Source: Kuschelorhynchus macadamiae (Eukaryota; Arthropoda; Insecta; Coleoptera; Curculionidae). Taken from it: a stretch of DNA of 64,000 nucleotides. The notes under the pieces are model-generated. The model saw nothing but the letters and a program-made list of their open reading frames with translations, ran no database searches and was not told where the DNA came from. The position numbers and the translations under genes were made by a program. Within the stretch, counting starts at the first letter, position 1; every line of letters starts with the position of its first letter. This document shows positions 12,731 to 24,137 of the stretch, piece by piece. The stretch spans positions 95,463 through 159,462 of the forward strand of contig JAUTXW010000067.1 in assembly GCA_030620095.1 (NCBI GenBank), given 5' to 3'.

Positions 12731-12976
12731 CGGTTTTGGCCACTTTAAGCAAAATATCATTTTTAGAGGCATATATTTTCTATGCGATAATTTATTACAA
12801 GTCCATTTTTCACTCAGTGGGATAGCTATATATTTATAGATTTAAACTCTTTGGTTAGAATGAGAAAGAAACTTAAGGTCACGTGTAGTAAACCAAATTT
12901 AATATCGATTTACAAGATTCGTCGGTTTTGGCCAGCTGAGATACGGTTTTGGCCATTAAATTACGTGGTTTTGGCC
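12731..12976 (+). repeat. Left subterminal GTTTTGGCCA repeats (putative transposase sites)
   Basis: Four copies of GGTTTTGGCCA lie at about 12731, 12923, 12944 and 12966, all in the same orientation. In pogo-like elements subterminal repeats are known to bind the transposase; assigning that role here is inference. Confidence 0.7.
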
Positions 12977-13034
12977 ATGGCAAATTATACACAGAATTTA
13001 GATAAAAATGTTTATTAAAAAATGACAACAAATC

Positions 13035-15785
13035 TTAAAACGAAAATGGTAAATTCAAAAACATTAAAGTTAAGTTACTACCTATTATTACATTATTAGG
13101 AACACAGGTAAAACAAGAAAATAAACAAATATGAACATTTTTAAACAAAATAATATACTTAGGAACTAAAATTTTTTTGTACTTTTCCATTTCAGGAACG
13201 GTAAAAACTCCTCGTTTGTTCTTTGGTTTTGGTTCGCAAATGTACTCCAATATGTCGTCTTTGTGATAGCACAGTATATCCTGTTTTGATGGCCATTTCC
13301 AGTCAGCTCCACTATTAGTCATTGAAGACACAATGATGTTTTTATCGTCTTTTTTTTCTAAGATTTTTTCAGGATATAGACATTCATCATATCTAACAAT
13401 CACAAAATTTGTATTTTTGTTGTCAATAGTAAATTCATGTTTTAATTTGTTAATTTTACTTTCTCCTTCTTCTTTTTTATTGTTGCTTTTAATATTGTTT
13501 CCTGTTTCTTGAGATTCTAGAAAGTCATCATTTAAGGTTACCTCATTACTTTTCTTGGATTTTTGTATCTTTTTTAATTTTTTTTCACTCAGTTCAATTT
13601 TCTTTTGTTCTCTTTTCCTTTTGCGCTCTTCTTTTTCCTGTTCTGTTCGTAACGCTTTTTGTAGCTTTTCCTCTTGACTTTTAATGTACATTTCGTGAGT
13701 TAGAACAGACATAAAAGGATCCCTTCTGTTGCTTTTATTTTTTAGTGGCGTTTGTGTGACTTTAGGAACAATTAGAATATTACTCAAAATAGTAATCTTC
13801 TTATTTTGTATATTTTCAGGCTCTTTTATTCGTATAATTTCAACCTCTGAACTTGTATCCATACTTATATTATGATTTTCATCTCCCTGGTCTGTTTTGC
13901 TTTCAGCTTTCAGTTTGCTTTGTTCTGTATTTTCAAGAACATGTATCTTTATTGTCGATTCTTCTATGATTTGTTCTGTTACACTTCTTTCTATTTCACT
14001 TAATTTGGCTTCTTCATTTATCATGACTTCTTTTAGTGGCTTTCTCTCTTCTTTTTTTGCTATTTGTTGTATGTCTTCTATATTATCTGCAAGCAGATGT
14101 TGTTGGGGTTGTTTAATGCTATCCTCATTTTCTTTTATCATGTTCATTTCATCCACTTCGTGATCGTCTTGATATATTATTTGATTGATCTCCGATGTAT
14201 TGCTAAGAGCTTCTGTATCTATATTGAGTCTGTCTTTGTCTATTGTTTGTCCATTTATTAACGACGAATTTATTGAAGTATCATTCTCGGTAGAAAATAA
14301 TGTATCTTCAATATTAATGTTATTTTCGTCGAACTCTGGAAATGGAAAATCAATTATGTCTTCAATCAGACATAACTCATTGTTCTCATGATCAGTTTTT
14401 ATCTTGCTCCATACGTCAAATAACATAAGAGTTTCAGCATTCTTCGGAATTTCATTTTTTTCTCTGCAGTCTCGAAACATTTCAAGTATTTCATGATTTA
14501 TTTTTGTCTCTATATATTGTAAATGATGATTCTGTTTTTGATTTTTATTTTGTATAACGATAACATCTGGTTCTGGTGGCTTCTGTAATATTTCGGTGGT
14601 CGGTTTAATGCATTTTCTATAATCAACATTATTCGCGTTAAAGGGAAATAGCCCACAAGCTCGAAATCCATTTTGAATTGCCGATTCGAATGATTCCCTT
14701 GAAATTATTTCATGAAGGAGGGCAGGAACATAATTTTTTTTTAATTCGGCACCGTTATATTTTAGTTTAAAAAGACTAACTTCCTTCTTCCATTTAACTT
14801 TTAGGGGGTAAAATAAGGATACATCCAAGGGTTGAAGAATGTGGGTCGAGTTCGGGTAAAGGCAAACTAACACAATTCTATTCTCTTTACAAAATTTTGT
14901 CAATTCTAGGCTCAAATGGGACGAATGTCCATCAAGAAAAACTATTATAGGAAAATTATAATTTTTTTTTACTAAATATGGATAAAAAACATTTGTAAAA
15001 TACTGCAGAAATGTCTCAGCTGTCATCCAACCGTTTTTTGATTTTCCAATTCCCCAATCATTTGTCGGTAAAGCTTCGAAATATGCCTTTGGGATTCGTT
15101 CGAATTTGTATAAAGTTAATGGTGGTGCAAAATCACCATTGGCGTTAACAGTAATAAGAGTAGTTATATTTTCCTTATCACTATTTGCAGATGTTCCATA
15201 GACAGGTTTTCCTTTTTCTGCTAAAACACATCCGCCTGTTGAATTGAGATAGAAGGCCGACTCATCCATGTTCCACACTCTTGATGGATCGTTGAGAACA
15301 CTAACGTCTTCCCCTAAAAGTTCGTAAGTTTGTCGAAACCATTCGCGTATCCTTGCTTCGGACACTGTAGCCCTTGCTTTATTGAGGTACTCGGCTTGTT
15401 TATAGGATAGCTCTGGATGTCTGTTCATGAAGTTTGTATACCAAGTTTTACCTGGAAGCTTATTAACATATGGACCCTTGTCGCCAATTTCCGTAAAAAT
15501 TTTTGCAGAAAGTTTTTGTACAGAAAAAAGAAGACCGTCTTTGTTAACAGGGAATCCTGCTTTTGCACAATTTTTTAGCCATTCACACAACTGCTCTTCC
15601 AGGTCGCACCCTAACAGACAATCTGGTCCCCGTTTTCCTATACCTTCGGGGGCTCGTCCCGCCAATTTATGCCTTAAAGTGGTTCTTGGAATATTATAGG
15701 TCTTACTGGCAGTTGATACAGGCATTCCATATTCTCTTACTGATTTTAGTGCGTTTTTAAGTTGTTCTTCGTCATATTTATCCAT
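13035..15785 (-). CDS. Pogo-type transposase with long charged C-terminal extension
   Basis: It is predicted to cut and paste the surrounding element in the nucleus. Residues 1-45 form a psq-type helix-turn-helix (EEQLKNALKSVREYGMPVST), and about 60-140 a CENP-B/Tc5-type DNA-binding domain. Residues 165-380 are the DDE_1 catalytic core, with D174 (WNMDESAF), D285 (FLDGHSSH) and D321 (ILQPLDVSLF); 35 residues separate the last two (DD35D). About 480 residues follow: an acidic linker, a Lys/Glu-rich probable coiled coil (about 690-750), and a block FVIVRYDECLYPEKI...WKWPSKQDIL near 805-850 that looks like a small chromatin-type barrel found in related TE proteins. The last 45 hydrophobic residues may be readthrough of a lost stop. 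The start at 15785 fits the HTH. The frame has no stops, so it may be active. Confidence 0.88.
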   Translation of the reverse strand: MDKYDEEQLKNALKSVREYGMPVSTASKTYNIPRTTLRHKLAGRAPEGIGKRGPDCLLGCDLEEQLCEWLKNCAKAGFPVNKDGLLFSVQKLSAKIFTEIGDKGPYVNKLPGKTWYTNFMNRHPELSYKQAEYLNKARATVSEARIREWFRQTYELLGEDVSVLNDPSRVWNMDESAFYLNSTGGCVLAEKGKPVYGTSANSDKENITTLITVNANGDFAPPLTLYKFERIPKAYFEALPTNDWGIGKSKNGWMTAETFLQYFTNVFYPYLVKKNYNFPIIVFLDGHSSHLSLELTKFCKENRIVLVCLYPNSTHILQPLDVSLFYPLKVKWKKEVSLFKLKYNGAELKKNYVPALLHEIISRESFESAIQNGFRACGLFPFNANNVDYRKCIKPTTEILQKPPEPDVIVIQNKNQKQNHHLQYIETKINHEILEMFRDCREKNEIPKNAETLMLFDVWSKIKTDHENNELCLIEDIIDFPFPEFDENNINIEDTLFSTENDTSINSSLINGQTIDKDRLNIDTEALSNTSEINQIIYQDDHEVDEMNMIKENEDSIKQPQQHLLADNIEDIQQIAKKEERKPLKEVMINEEAKLSEIERSVTEQIIEESTIKIHVLENTEQSKLKAESKTDQGDENHNISMDTSSEVEIIRIKEPENIQNKKITILSNILIVPKVTQTPLKNKSNRRDPFMSVLTHEMYIKSQEEKLQKALRTEQEKEERKRKREQKKIELSEKKLKKIQKSKKSNEVTLNDDFLESQETGNNIKSNNKKEEGESKINKLKHEFTIDNKNTNFVIVRYDECLYPEKILEKKDDKNIIVSSMTNSGADWKWPSKQDILCYHKDDILEYICEPKPKNKRGVFTVPEMEKYKKILVPKYIILFKNVHICLFSCFTCVPNNVIIGSNLTLMFLNLPFSF

Positions 15786-15848
15786 ATCTAATACCTAAAG
15801 AAATTACCTACTGTTAGTAAAACCCACCACCAAACAATGCAAAAATGC

Positions 15849-16329
15849 AAATGGCCAAAACTGTTTTAAAGAGATTTATAATTGGCCATTTAGGTGGCCA
15901 AAACCAAAATAATCGTATTGAAGAGACTGAGTTTTGGCCAGGCTTAAAATTAGCAAAAAAGTGAAATAACCTAGCTTTTTTATGAGGTTTTTGTTACTCT
16001 TTATTGATATTAAACATATATTTCTACTATAAACTAATAATTTTCACTATATTGCAAACAATTAACGGAAACAACGCTATTACTTACCAGTGCTGCTAAA
16101 AGCAGAAGTACTTAGGAACAGATAAATTGAAGGTATTTTAGCACTACCCTACACTCAATTGTGTTTAGCTTAGAATGCAATCAACCAGTGATGCCAAATA
16201 ACGGTTGGTTTTGAAACGTCATAAATGGCGCGCTTTTTATTATTCCGCTGTTGCCATTTTGCTTAGAAAAAGTCTTAATAATTAGGAAAAAGTAAAAAAG
16301 TGGCCAAAACCGAGGGGATGGCCAAAACA
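15849..16329 (-). repeat. Right subterminal TGGCCAAAAC repeats (putative transposase sites)
   Basis: TGGCCAAAAC or close forms occur at about 15849, 15894, 16299 and 16318, with one copy in the opposite orientation near 15931 and a partial one near 15882. Most mirror the left cluster. Confidence 0.7.
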
Positions 16330-16344
16330 GGTGCTTTTACCCTA

Positions 16345-17384
16345 TATTTCATTTTTAAAGGCATACTTATAAGAAGTAAAAAAACGCATGATCAAATTCT
16401 TTCTTCTGAAGTATCTTCAGTATATCTCAAATATAATATAAATATATATAAATATTAATAAAATATATTTGCGGTTTTTCGGTTTTAAGAAATTTGTAGT
16501 ACAAAATTAATCATAGTCGTTACACACCGTGTAAATACTAAATTAAAAATCACAAATAAAACAAAATGTCTGTTTTTCTACAAGAAATTGCATAACCAAT
16601 GCATAAAACGGTATTCGGGTAGTTTATTTAATTCTTAAGTTATGATGACTTGAATATTTCAAAAAATAGCGGTTTCGTTTTAATAAAATAATAGCTTAGT
16701 TATCTGATAAAAACTAAAAAATTCAAATATATTGCAACTATATTATCTCTACGTGGTTCCACCACTGTACTGAGAAGATTTCTAAAGGCGAATTTACGGA
16801 TTTTTTAAAATTGTTTCTAATTTATCCATATATTACTATTGGTGCCAAAAGTAATTTATTTAGACGTTCGACCTATAAGAGTTTAAAAAACAAATTTTTT
16901 TAATGTGCTTCCTGTTTGTTCACGAAGGATCATTTAAAAAATTACTTAAAATTAATTAACAAGAGATAATTACTTCCGATATTTTCATAGGCGCTAGTTT
17001 CAGTAAAAATTTAATTTACTTCTTTTTGTAAACTGCCATTTCTTTTCTAATTCTGATTAGCTTTCAATTTAAATTTAGCTTATGCAACAAAATGAGAAAC
17101 GGAGTTTGAAACAAAATCAATGTAATATCTATTTAATTAAAAATTCAATTTATAATAATTACAGAAATAATTGTTTAAAAGTAAATTTAATTCATTTGCC
17201 CATTTATACCTCAATTGTAGAACGTACGTGACAAATATTAGCAACTGTTTGTTGCCAAATAAATATACAAATATTAAAATAACAAGTAAGTTGCCAAGTT
17301 TATGAATAAAATATTCATAATAAATCCTGTAGTATTTTTAATTTTAACAATTATCATAGTACAGGTCATGTAGTAACTAATGTA
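16345..17384. other. AT-rich sequence, nothing recognised
   Basis: About 1 kb of AT-rich DNA without any frame or repeat I recognise. Confidence 0.4.
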
Positions 17385-18540
17385 CAGGGTTTTCCCGTAT
17401 ATTTTTCCACCCACCTAGAGAGTTTATTTAGATAGATACGGAAATGTCGTAAATACAAAAGTTGTTGGGTTTTTTATGAAGAAGTGCGAAAATATTATTG
17501 GAAATGTCAAATTTTGACAGAATGTCAGTTTTTTAAATGAAACACCCTGTATATTTAATCAAGTTCTTGAAGATCTTTTTTTTCGAATTTCAAATATATA
17601 TACTTTTAAAATATTCTGTCAATTAGTTTTGGATATATAAGCTTTAAACATTAAAGAAATGGTAAGGTAATTTGCGCTAAAACATAGTGAGCCATGGTCA
17701 AGACAATAAAATTGTAATGAACGACGCCTTTTTGACGTTTACCGTTCAGAAGTAATTATTTACGAGCATTTTTAATATCTAATACGTTGGAAGATGGGTT
17801 ATTCGGAAGAAGATAAACTCGACACGGTAGAATTATTTTATTTACATGGTAAAAATGCATCGATAGCTCGTAACGAATATCATAGACGGTTTCCAGATAG
17901 ACCAACACCGACTTGTAGGACAATATTAAACATCGCTAAACAATTAATTGAAAGAAAAACACTTAAACGAAGAATTTACCGATCAAAATAAAATAGACCG
18001 ATTACACTTCTGCCAAGAAATAGAAAGACGTGTTATGATGAACCAACTAAATCTGTCAAACATAATTTTTACTGACGAGGCAACATTTATTAGTGGAGGC
18101 ATGTTTAACCGGAAAAATAAGCATTTTTGGTCAAAAGAAAACCCGCGAGCTCTTCAGGCGGTCAAAATTCAGGGAAGAAGATCCCTATATGTTTGGTGTC
18201 GCCTTCTTAACAATCATGTTATTGGACCTATATTCTTAAATTAGAATTTAACCGGACAAAGGTATCAGGAGTTATTAGAAAACGAAATCGAGGGGCATTT
18301 AGAACAACTACCGATTAATTAATATCTTAATTTGATATGGCAACAAGATGGTGCCCCTCCTCATATTTTTGTGGGGTTATCTGAAAAACAAGATATACTA
18401 CAATAGGCCAAGAACTATCCAAGCTTTAAAGTAAAATATAGTCCAAACAATCGGCGATTTAAACACCCAATCACCTCATTTTATCTACGCATCCATACAC
18501 AGAAAATTTAGAAGAAATATTCAGAAATGCATTATAAATT
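17385..18540 (+). mobile_element. Mariner A, left copy (defective)
   Basis: It begins after TA (17383-17384) with CAGGGTTTTCCCGTATATTT and runs through a broken transposase. The first about 590 bp are repeated in inverted orientation at 25222-25820, whose outer end is the mirror image and is also followed by TA. The 3' terminus on this side is not recognisable; the sequence runs into the mariner 3'-end repeat at 18547. Confidence 0.7.
17794..18540 (+). pseudogene. Mariner A transposase, internally deleted
   Basis: The N-terminus MGYSEEDKLDTVELFYLHGK with NEYHRRFPDRPTPT is the helix-turn-helix (DUF4817-like) found at the start of several insect mariner transposases. After ERKTLKR the frame shifts, and a large internal part, including the second HTH, is missing. 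The next readable part is FCQEIERR..., then the first catalytic block IIFTDEATFISGG and the second WQQDGAPPH. Stops occur near 18242, 18319 and 18403. The third catalytic residue is not recognisable. The protein cannot be functional. Confidence 0.75.
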
Positions 18541-18546
18541 TATTAT

Positions 18547-18685
18547 ATTTATATCATTCCTGGTATATTATAATAAACCAGAACAGGCACATGTCATGAA
18601 CATATAATATACAGGGTATATTGTGTATGCTATGCATTTTTGAGACATCGTGTATAGGTAGTTATTCATTTTCTATAAACTACGT
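18547..18685 (-). repeat. Mariner 3'-end repeat, interrupted copy, left part
   Basis: It matches 11716-11855 with few differences and ends in TACGT, the left target duplication of the BEL element. It continues at 24954. Confidence 0.85.
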
Positions 18686-18868
18686 TGTTGCTTGTGGACT
18701 GTATTAAATTGAACTCGTTAACTTTTAAAACATTTAATGAACAAAATTTGAAGAAATTACATTATAAAAAATGCACGTAATAAAATATGAACTGTCTTGT
18801 TCTACGGTCAAGCGAAGTCTCTCTCTTTGCCATTCGGTACGCTTTTGCAGCGTTGTCACGTCTCTCCA
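18686..18868 (-). repeat. BEL/Pao 3' LTR
   Basis: 183 bp, identical to the 5' LTR except for one T/G difference near 18805. The pol reading frame ends inside it (stop at 18856-18858). Confidence 0.95.
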
Positions 18869-21800
18869 TACTCCCCCCAGCGAAGAACAGGCTCGTCTTC
18901 GGGCAAAGGGCATAACTTAGTGATAGCCCGTTTTGTCTCCCCATGACTGGTTCTGACAGTAACCACACGAACCACATTATCTGCACCAGCATGTGTGGCG
19001 ATGACTCGTCCGAGTAGCCACTTGGACGGGGGCAAATTGTCGTCCTTGATGAGCATCAAAGTATTAATTTTAATGTTTGGGGAGGACTGCCTCCACTTGC
19101 TTCTTTGTTGGAGCTGGTTTAAATAGCATTTGGACCAGCGCCTCCAAAAATCCTGTTGGATTTTCTGCAACAACTGAAATCTCGACAAACTATTGGTTTT
19201 AACATCATTAAGGCTGGGATCAGGAACTTGCACAGTTGGCCTCACAATTAAAAAATGAGCAGAAATTAGGGGTTCAAGATCGGATGGGTCACAGGACATT
19301 GGATATAAGGGACGAGAATTGAGGGTTGCCTCAATTTGTACCAAAACTGTAAGAAATTCTTCGCAAGTGAGAATGGTGGTTTGAATAACCCTTTTCAAAT
19401 GGTATTTAACCCCCTTAATGTTCGATTCCCACAATCCTCCGAATGTTGGCGATCTGGGCGGTATAAAATGCCATTCAGTGCGACAATCACTCAGATCTAT
19501 AGCTATTTGATTGGTTGAATTTGATAAAAATTCGAATAACTCTGACAATTCGTTATTTGCTCCTATAAAATTGGAGCCATTGTCCGAGTACAAATGCGCT
19601 GGTTTACCGCGTCTGGCGGCAAACCGTCTAAATGTAGCAATAAAAGCTTCTGTACTTAAATCGCTAACAAGTTCGAGGTGCACAGCTTTAGTGCAAAAAC
19701 AAATAAATAAGCAAATATATGCTTTAAATTGCTTTGCACCTCGGCCTTTGCGGTCTTTTAATAAAAATGGGCCAGCGTAGTCAAGACCCGTAATTGTAAA
19801 TGGAGCCGATACTGTGACTCGACTACTTGGCAAATCTGCCATAATGGCATTACAATTTTTAGGTGAAACCCTGAAACATCTAACACAACCATGCAATACA
19901 CTCTTAGCAACATTCATACCATTAGTGGGCCAATATTTTTCCCTAACCGAATATAATAATAACTGTGGTCCGGCATGTTGTAATTGAACATGCATATTTT
20001 CAAAAATTAATTTGCTTAAACGATGTTTTCCATCCAACAATAATGGATGTTTTTTGTTGCAGCTAATTTCTGCGTGTTTCAATCGACCACCAACCCTTAA
20101 AAGCCCTTGATTATCGATAAATGGACTTAGCGCCAAAAGTCTGTGTTTGGGTTTTAAGTTTCTACCTTTTGACAAAATGTTTAATTCAGGAGTAAACGAT
20201 TCAATCTGACTTAATTTTATTAACGTTATCATAGCATCCTCCAACTCTGTTGGAGTCAACGGACCTGTCAACCGTTTGTTGTGGTCACTCCCGCGTAATT
20301 TACTATTAAATATAAAACGATAACAGTATGCATGAACTCTTATTAATTTTGATAAAGAAGAAAAACGATTAAATAACAAATAAGGCTCAATTTCAGTAAC
20401 TTTTAATACTGAAATAGTTTTCACCAAGTCAGGCAAATCAAACTTACTTGAAAACTCCATTTCTTTAGGCCACTCCCTGTTATCCCTTAAAAAAGTCGGA
20501 CCCTGCCACCAAACTTCAGAATTTACCAACTCCTTAGGCGACATGCCACGACTAGCAAGGTCAGCGGGGTTTTTCCTTGTATTTACATACTTCCATGTTT
20601 CTAATTTGGTTATATTCCTGATTTCCGACACTCGATTACGAACAAAAATTAGCAGTCTTTCAAGAGGTGTGTGTAACCAATGTAACACAATCTGCGAATC
20701 ACACCAAAGAAAAATGTTTACATCAATTTGTAAAGCCTCGCAAACAGTTTTAACTAAACGTGCTAACATTATAGCTCCACACAATTCTAGCCGTGGTATG
20801 GTCATATTCTTTAACGGAGCTACCTTTGTTTTTGAACATAATAAATGAATCTTGGGTTCGCCTTGATCATCAAAACTGCGAACATAAATCACTGCACTAT
20901 AAGCCTTTAAAGAAGAATCACTGAACCCGTGGATTTCAATATTAGAATTTTGTGATGATGCAAAAACATGCCTAGGAATTCTTAATGAATCAAACAAACT
21001 TAAATTTTGACGAAATTGATTCCAGGAACTTTCCAAATTAGAAGGAATTTTATCATCCCAATCCAATTTAAGGACCCATAGAGCTTGGATTAAGATCTTA
21101 ACTACAATAATACATGGACTTAATAGCCCTAAAGGATCAAAAATTCTAGCGATGCTAGATAAAACATTTCGCTTTGGAGCTGGAAGAGAAGTATCCAAAT
21201 TATCAATATAAAACGTTAAAACATCAGATGAACTAATCCACTGTATTCCCAAGGTCTTCACGTGTTGGTCTTCTCCAAAACTTAAAACGCTTAAAGGCTC
21301 CGAGGAGTTCTTCAATGCAGCTAAAACCTCTGGTGAATTTGATGACCATTTCCGTAATGGAAAACGCCCTGACAACAAAATATCCGAAACTTCTGAACAA
21401 GTGTTAATAGCCTCTTCAACACTGTCAAACCCAGAGATCAAGTCGTCGACGTAGAAATCGTCTAAAATTACCTTAGAAGCCGTAGGAAACTTGTCCTGAT
21501 GTTCAAAAGCCAATTGCTTAACGCATCTTATCGCCAAATAGGGTGAACTTACCATCCCATAAGTCACTGTGTTTAAAACAAAACTAGATAGTGGTTTATC
21601 TGGATCTTCCCTTCAAATAATCATTTGCAGACACCTATCCCTTTCATCAACCAAAATTTGGCGATACATCTTAGTTATATCCGCTGTAACTACAACTTTA
21701 CCTTTTCTAAATCTTAATAAAATGGAAAAAATATTATTTTGAATAAGAGGTCCTTTAAATTGAATCTGATTTAACGATTTTCCCTGACTTGGTACTACAG

Positions 21801-22103
21801 AACCATAAAAACTACGCGCAACTTCGTACTTAAACTATCTTCGCGAATAACGCCATGATGTGGCAAAAAACATGAAATATCTAAATCATTAGTCTGTAAT
21901 TCCATATGCCCTAACTCTTTATATTCGTTCATGAATTCTTTATATTTAACTTTAAAATCTGAATTATGAGCAAATTTATGTTCTAAATTTAAAAATCTTT
22001 TTATAGCAAGAGACTTTGTCTCTCCCACTGCAGTGGGTGCATCTTCTAAGGGAATCCTAACAACAAATCTCCCTTCAAAATTCCTATAATGTTCTTTTAT
22101 AAA
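18856..22103 (-). pseudogene. BEL/Pao pol (RT, RNase H, integrase), broken
   Basis: It continues the gag-protease frame of 22104-24137. RT begins around GRFVVRIPLEDAP; the active site DDFYVDDLISG lies at about 21450. RNase H carries GFSDSSLKAYSAVIY. Integrase has an HHCC zinc domain (MHVQLQHAG...GCVRC) and a DDE core (GLDYAGPF, YSDNGSNF, GGLWESNIK), followed by a DUF5641-like C-terminal domain. Three lesions disable it: an in-frame TAA at 22104-22106, a 1-base deletion near 21808 within the RT VVF region, and a TGA at 21613-21615. Downstream of these the frame is open for over 900 codons. The methionine-like codon at 21567 is not a real start. The lesions are few, consistent with a recent insertion. 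Confidence 0.92.
18869..18882 (-). promoter_or_regulatory. Polypurine tract
   Basis: The minus strand reads CTGGGGGGAGTA directly next to the 3' LTR, the expected plus-strand primer position. It overlaps the end of pol. Confidence 0.8.
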
Positions 22104-24137
22104 TTAATTTTCACAAATTTCGTCATCTTCTAATAAACAATTATTACTGTTACTTGCCTCCTCTATGGCCCAAAACTTTATTAGATCCTCATGAATTTGT
22201 TCATTACTAACAAACAAAGAATGAATTATAGTTTTATCTTTATTTTCAGATTTATTGTGACTAAACAACCCAATTTGATTTGAATTTAAATTAATAGTAC
22301 CTGATATAACATACCCAAATTCTGTATTTTGCAATGTTGGTAGGTTTTTCCCTAAAATAATTTTCCCATCTTTTAAAATATCCCAAAAATGTTTAGCCCC
22401 AATTAACAAATCAACTTGGTTAGCTATAAAATAATTTGAGTCGGCAAGAACAATATTATCCGGAATATTCCAAAGTGACACATCAATATTAAATATTTGT
22501 AAATTTTCAGTTATCTTAGGCAACACTAAACAAGACATATTTAAACAAAAGTTACTATTTTGAGACCTAACTGTCACATCACATTTCTTTCGCAAGTTTA
22601 AAACCTCACTATTTATACCCATAACCGAAACATTAGATCTATATAATGGCAAACCTATTTTCTTTAAAAAACCTTCTGAGATGAAACACGACTGACTTCC
22701 ACTGTCCAACACAGCACGAGCAGTACAAAATTTTCCTTGGCTGTCCTTAACCAATATCTCAGCTGTTGATAACAAAACATATTCCTTGGTCAAACTCTGA
22801 CTTGACAAAGCTACCTCTACCTGTTCTTTATCAGTCTTTTCAGTAACAACCAAAGATTGTTCTGTACTGCCCTGTGCTTCTGATCTGTCTCCGCTTGGCT
22901 TTGAGTGTAAATGAAGTAATGTGTGATGCTTACATTTGCATTTTTTGCAAGGAAAAAATTTACAAACTTTTGAAAAATGACCCTTACACAAACAATTTGA
23001 GCATAATTTTAGTTCTTTTACCTTGTCCCATCTTTCAGGAACTGACAACCCTATAAATTTACTACAATTATAAATAGCATGACCTTGTTCACACAAAAAA
23101 CATTTTAATCTTGCATTTTCCTTGCTAAAAAGAGAATAACTAGGTTTACTTACTTTGTTATCTGGGTTTGTACTATGTTTAACCTCTAACGATTCGAGAA
23201 AATCAGCACGATTATTAAGAAATTTTAAAAATTCATCAAAAGTAGGTAAATTCTTGTCATTTTGTTGTTCCCAACTTCTTGCAGTATTTTTATCTAACTT
23301 TACAGATACTAAATAAATAACCCAAGCATCCCAGTGCTCAGTGGGCAACCCTAAACTTTTTAGTGCCCTTAAATGTTTGTTTAAACTGTCAAGTAAATTG
23401 CGCAAACCAACAACTGATTCTTTAGAAAGTGTTTCTAAATTAAAAATGGCCTTAAGATGGTTATTTACTAACAAACGTGAATTATCAAACCTTTGACAAA
23501 TTAATTTCCAAGCCTCAGTATAATTTTGTGAAGAAAACTCTAAACTTTGTATTACTTTAATTGCCCCTTCTCCCAATGATGCTCTTAAATAATGAAACTT
23601 TTGAAATTCCTTTAATGAAGTATTTTTGTGAATTAACGAGTCAAAGGTTTCTCTATACTCAAGCCATTTACTGTGTTCACCATTAAAACTGGGTAATTTA
23701 ATTGGGGGTAAATTCATGTTTGTGTTTAACATACCACTTACTGGTTGCACCTCAGGTAACACCTTTTTTTGTGTTAATTTTTCTAATGCCAAAGTAGCCG
23801 TAGCCAAAATATCTGTGTGGAGTGAAGTAAAGTCATCTCTATGTGAATATTGCGCCTTTAAACTTGCTAAGGTACAATTTAACTCTATTAATGACTGTAC
23901 TTCCTCATATTCATCAAACACCTGAACTAACTTTTCGATTCTTATTCTTAACTCCTCGATAGTTTTCTCATCAATATCTAAATTATTTTCGCTTACCTCA
24001 TGTTCTATAGGAGCAAAGAACTTCTCAAACCCTGTAACTTTATTTTGAATGTTAGCTCTTTTTCTAATTAATAAATCTAACTCCACTTTTTCATCTTGCT
24101 TTGCTGCATTGGCAGCTTTTGGCTTTTTGTTTACCAT
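22104..24137 (-). CDS. BEL/Pao gag-protease (5' part of polyprotein)
   Basis: The 677-residue frame starts at ATG 24137 (MVNKKPKAANAAKQ), 630 bases inside the 5' LTR. Residues 130-340 carry the Pao-type gag domain (LPSFNGEHSKWLEYRETF, NHLKAIFNLETL). Around 345-410 are zinc-knuckle cysteines (CFLCEQGHAIYNC, CSNCLCKGHF). Around residue 470 is the aspartic protease motif AVLDSGSQSCFI, followed by the NIPDNIVLADSNYF and DLLIGAKHFWDIL segments typical of Pao proteases. The TAA at the end lies where BEL/Pao elements normally read straight into RT and the frame stays open after it, so I read it as a nonsense change rather than a natural gag stop. Programmed readthrough cannot be excluded. Confidence 0.9.
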   Translation of the reverse strand: MVNKKPKAANAAKQDEKVELDLLIRKRANIQNKVTGFEKFFAPIEHEVSENNLDIDEKTIEELRIRIEKLVQVFDEYEEVQSLIELNCTLASLKAQYSHRDDFTSLHTDILATATLALEKLTQKKVLPEVQPVSGMLNTNMNLPPIKLPSFNGEHSKWLEYRETFDSLIHKNTSLKEFQKFHYLRASLGEGAIKVIQSLEFSSQNYTEAWKLICQRFDNSRLLVNNHLKAIFNLETLSKESVVGLRNLLDSLNKHLRALKSLGLPTEHWDAWVIYLVSVKLDKNTARSWEQQNDKNLPTFDEFLKFLNNRADFLESLEVKHSTNPDNKVSKPSYSLFSKENARLKCFLCEQGHAIYNCSKFIGLSVPERWDKVKELKLCSNCLCKGHFSKVCKFFPCKKCKCKHHTLLHLHSKPSGDRSEAQGSTEQSLVVTEKTDKEQVEVALSSQSLTKEYVLLSTAEILVKDSQGKFCTARAVLDSGSQSCFISEGFLKKIGLPLYRSNVSVMGINSEVLNLRKKCDVTVRSQNSNFCLNMSCLVLPKITENLQIFNIDVSLWNIPDNIVLADSNYFIANQVDLLIGAKHFWDILKDGKIILGKNLPTLQNTEFGYVISGTINLNSNQIGLFSHNKSENKDKTIIHSLFVSNEQIHEDLIKFWAIEEASNSNNCLLEDDEICEN

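Larger units (their letters stand above)
12719..16342 (-). mobile_element. Complete pogo-type DNA transposon
   Basis: The left end is GGGTAAAGGCACCGGTTTTG. The right end, read on the minus strand, is GGGTAAAAGCACCTGTTTTG. TA dinucleotides flank both ends (12717-12718 and 16343-16344), as expected for Tc1/mariner-superfamily insertion. A single long transposase frame occupies most of the inside on the minus strand. Between the ends and the gene lie repeated GTTTTGGCCA words: at about 12731, 12923, 12944 and 12966 on the left, and about 15849, 15882, 15894, 15931, 16299 and 16318 on the right. The element looks structurally intact. Confidence 0.9.

Noticed and set aside
13897..14391. Hydrophobic plus-strand frames
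   Set aside because: Reverse shadows of the Glu/Lys-rich extension of the pogo transposase.
22104..22106. Natural gag stop with readthrough in the BEL element
   Set aside because: Pao elements usually have a single gag-pol frame, and two other lesions follow, so a nonsense mutation is the simpler reading, though not proved.
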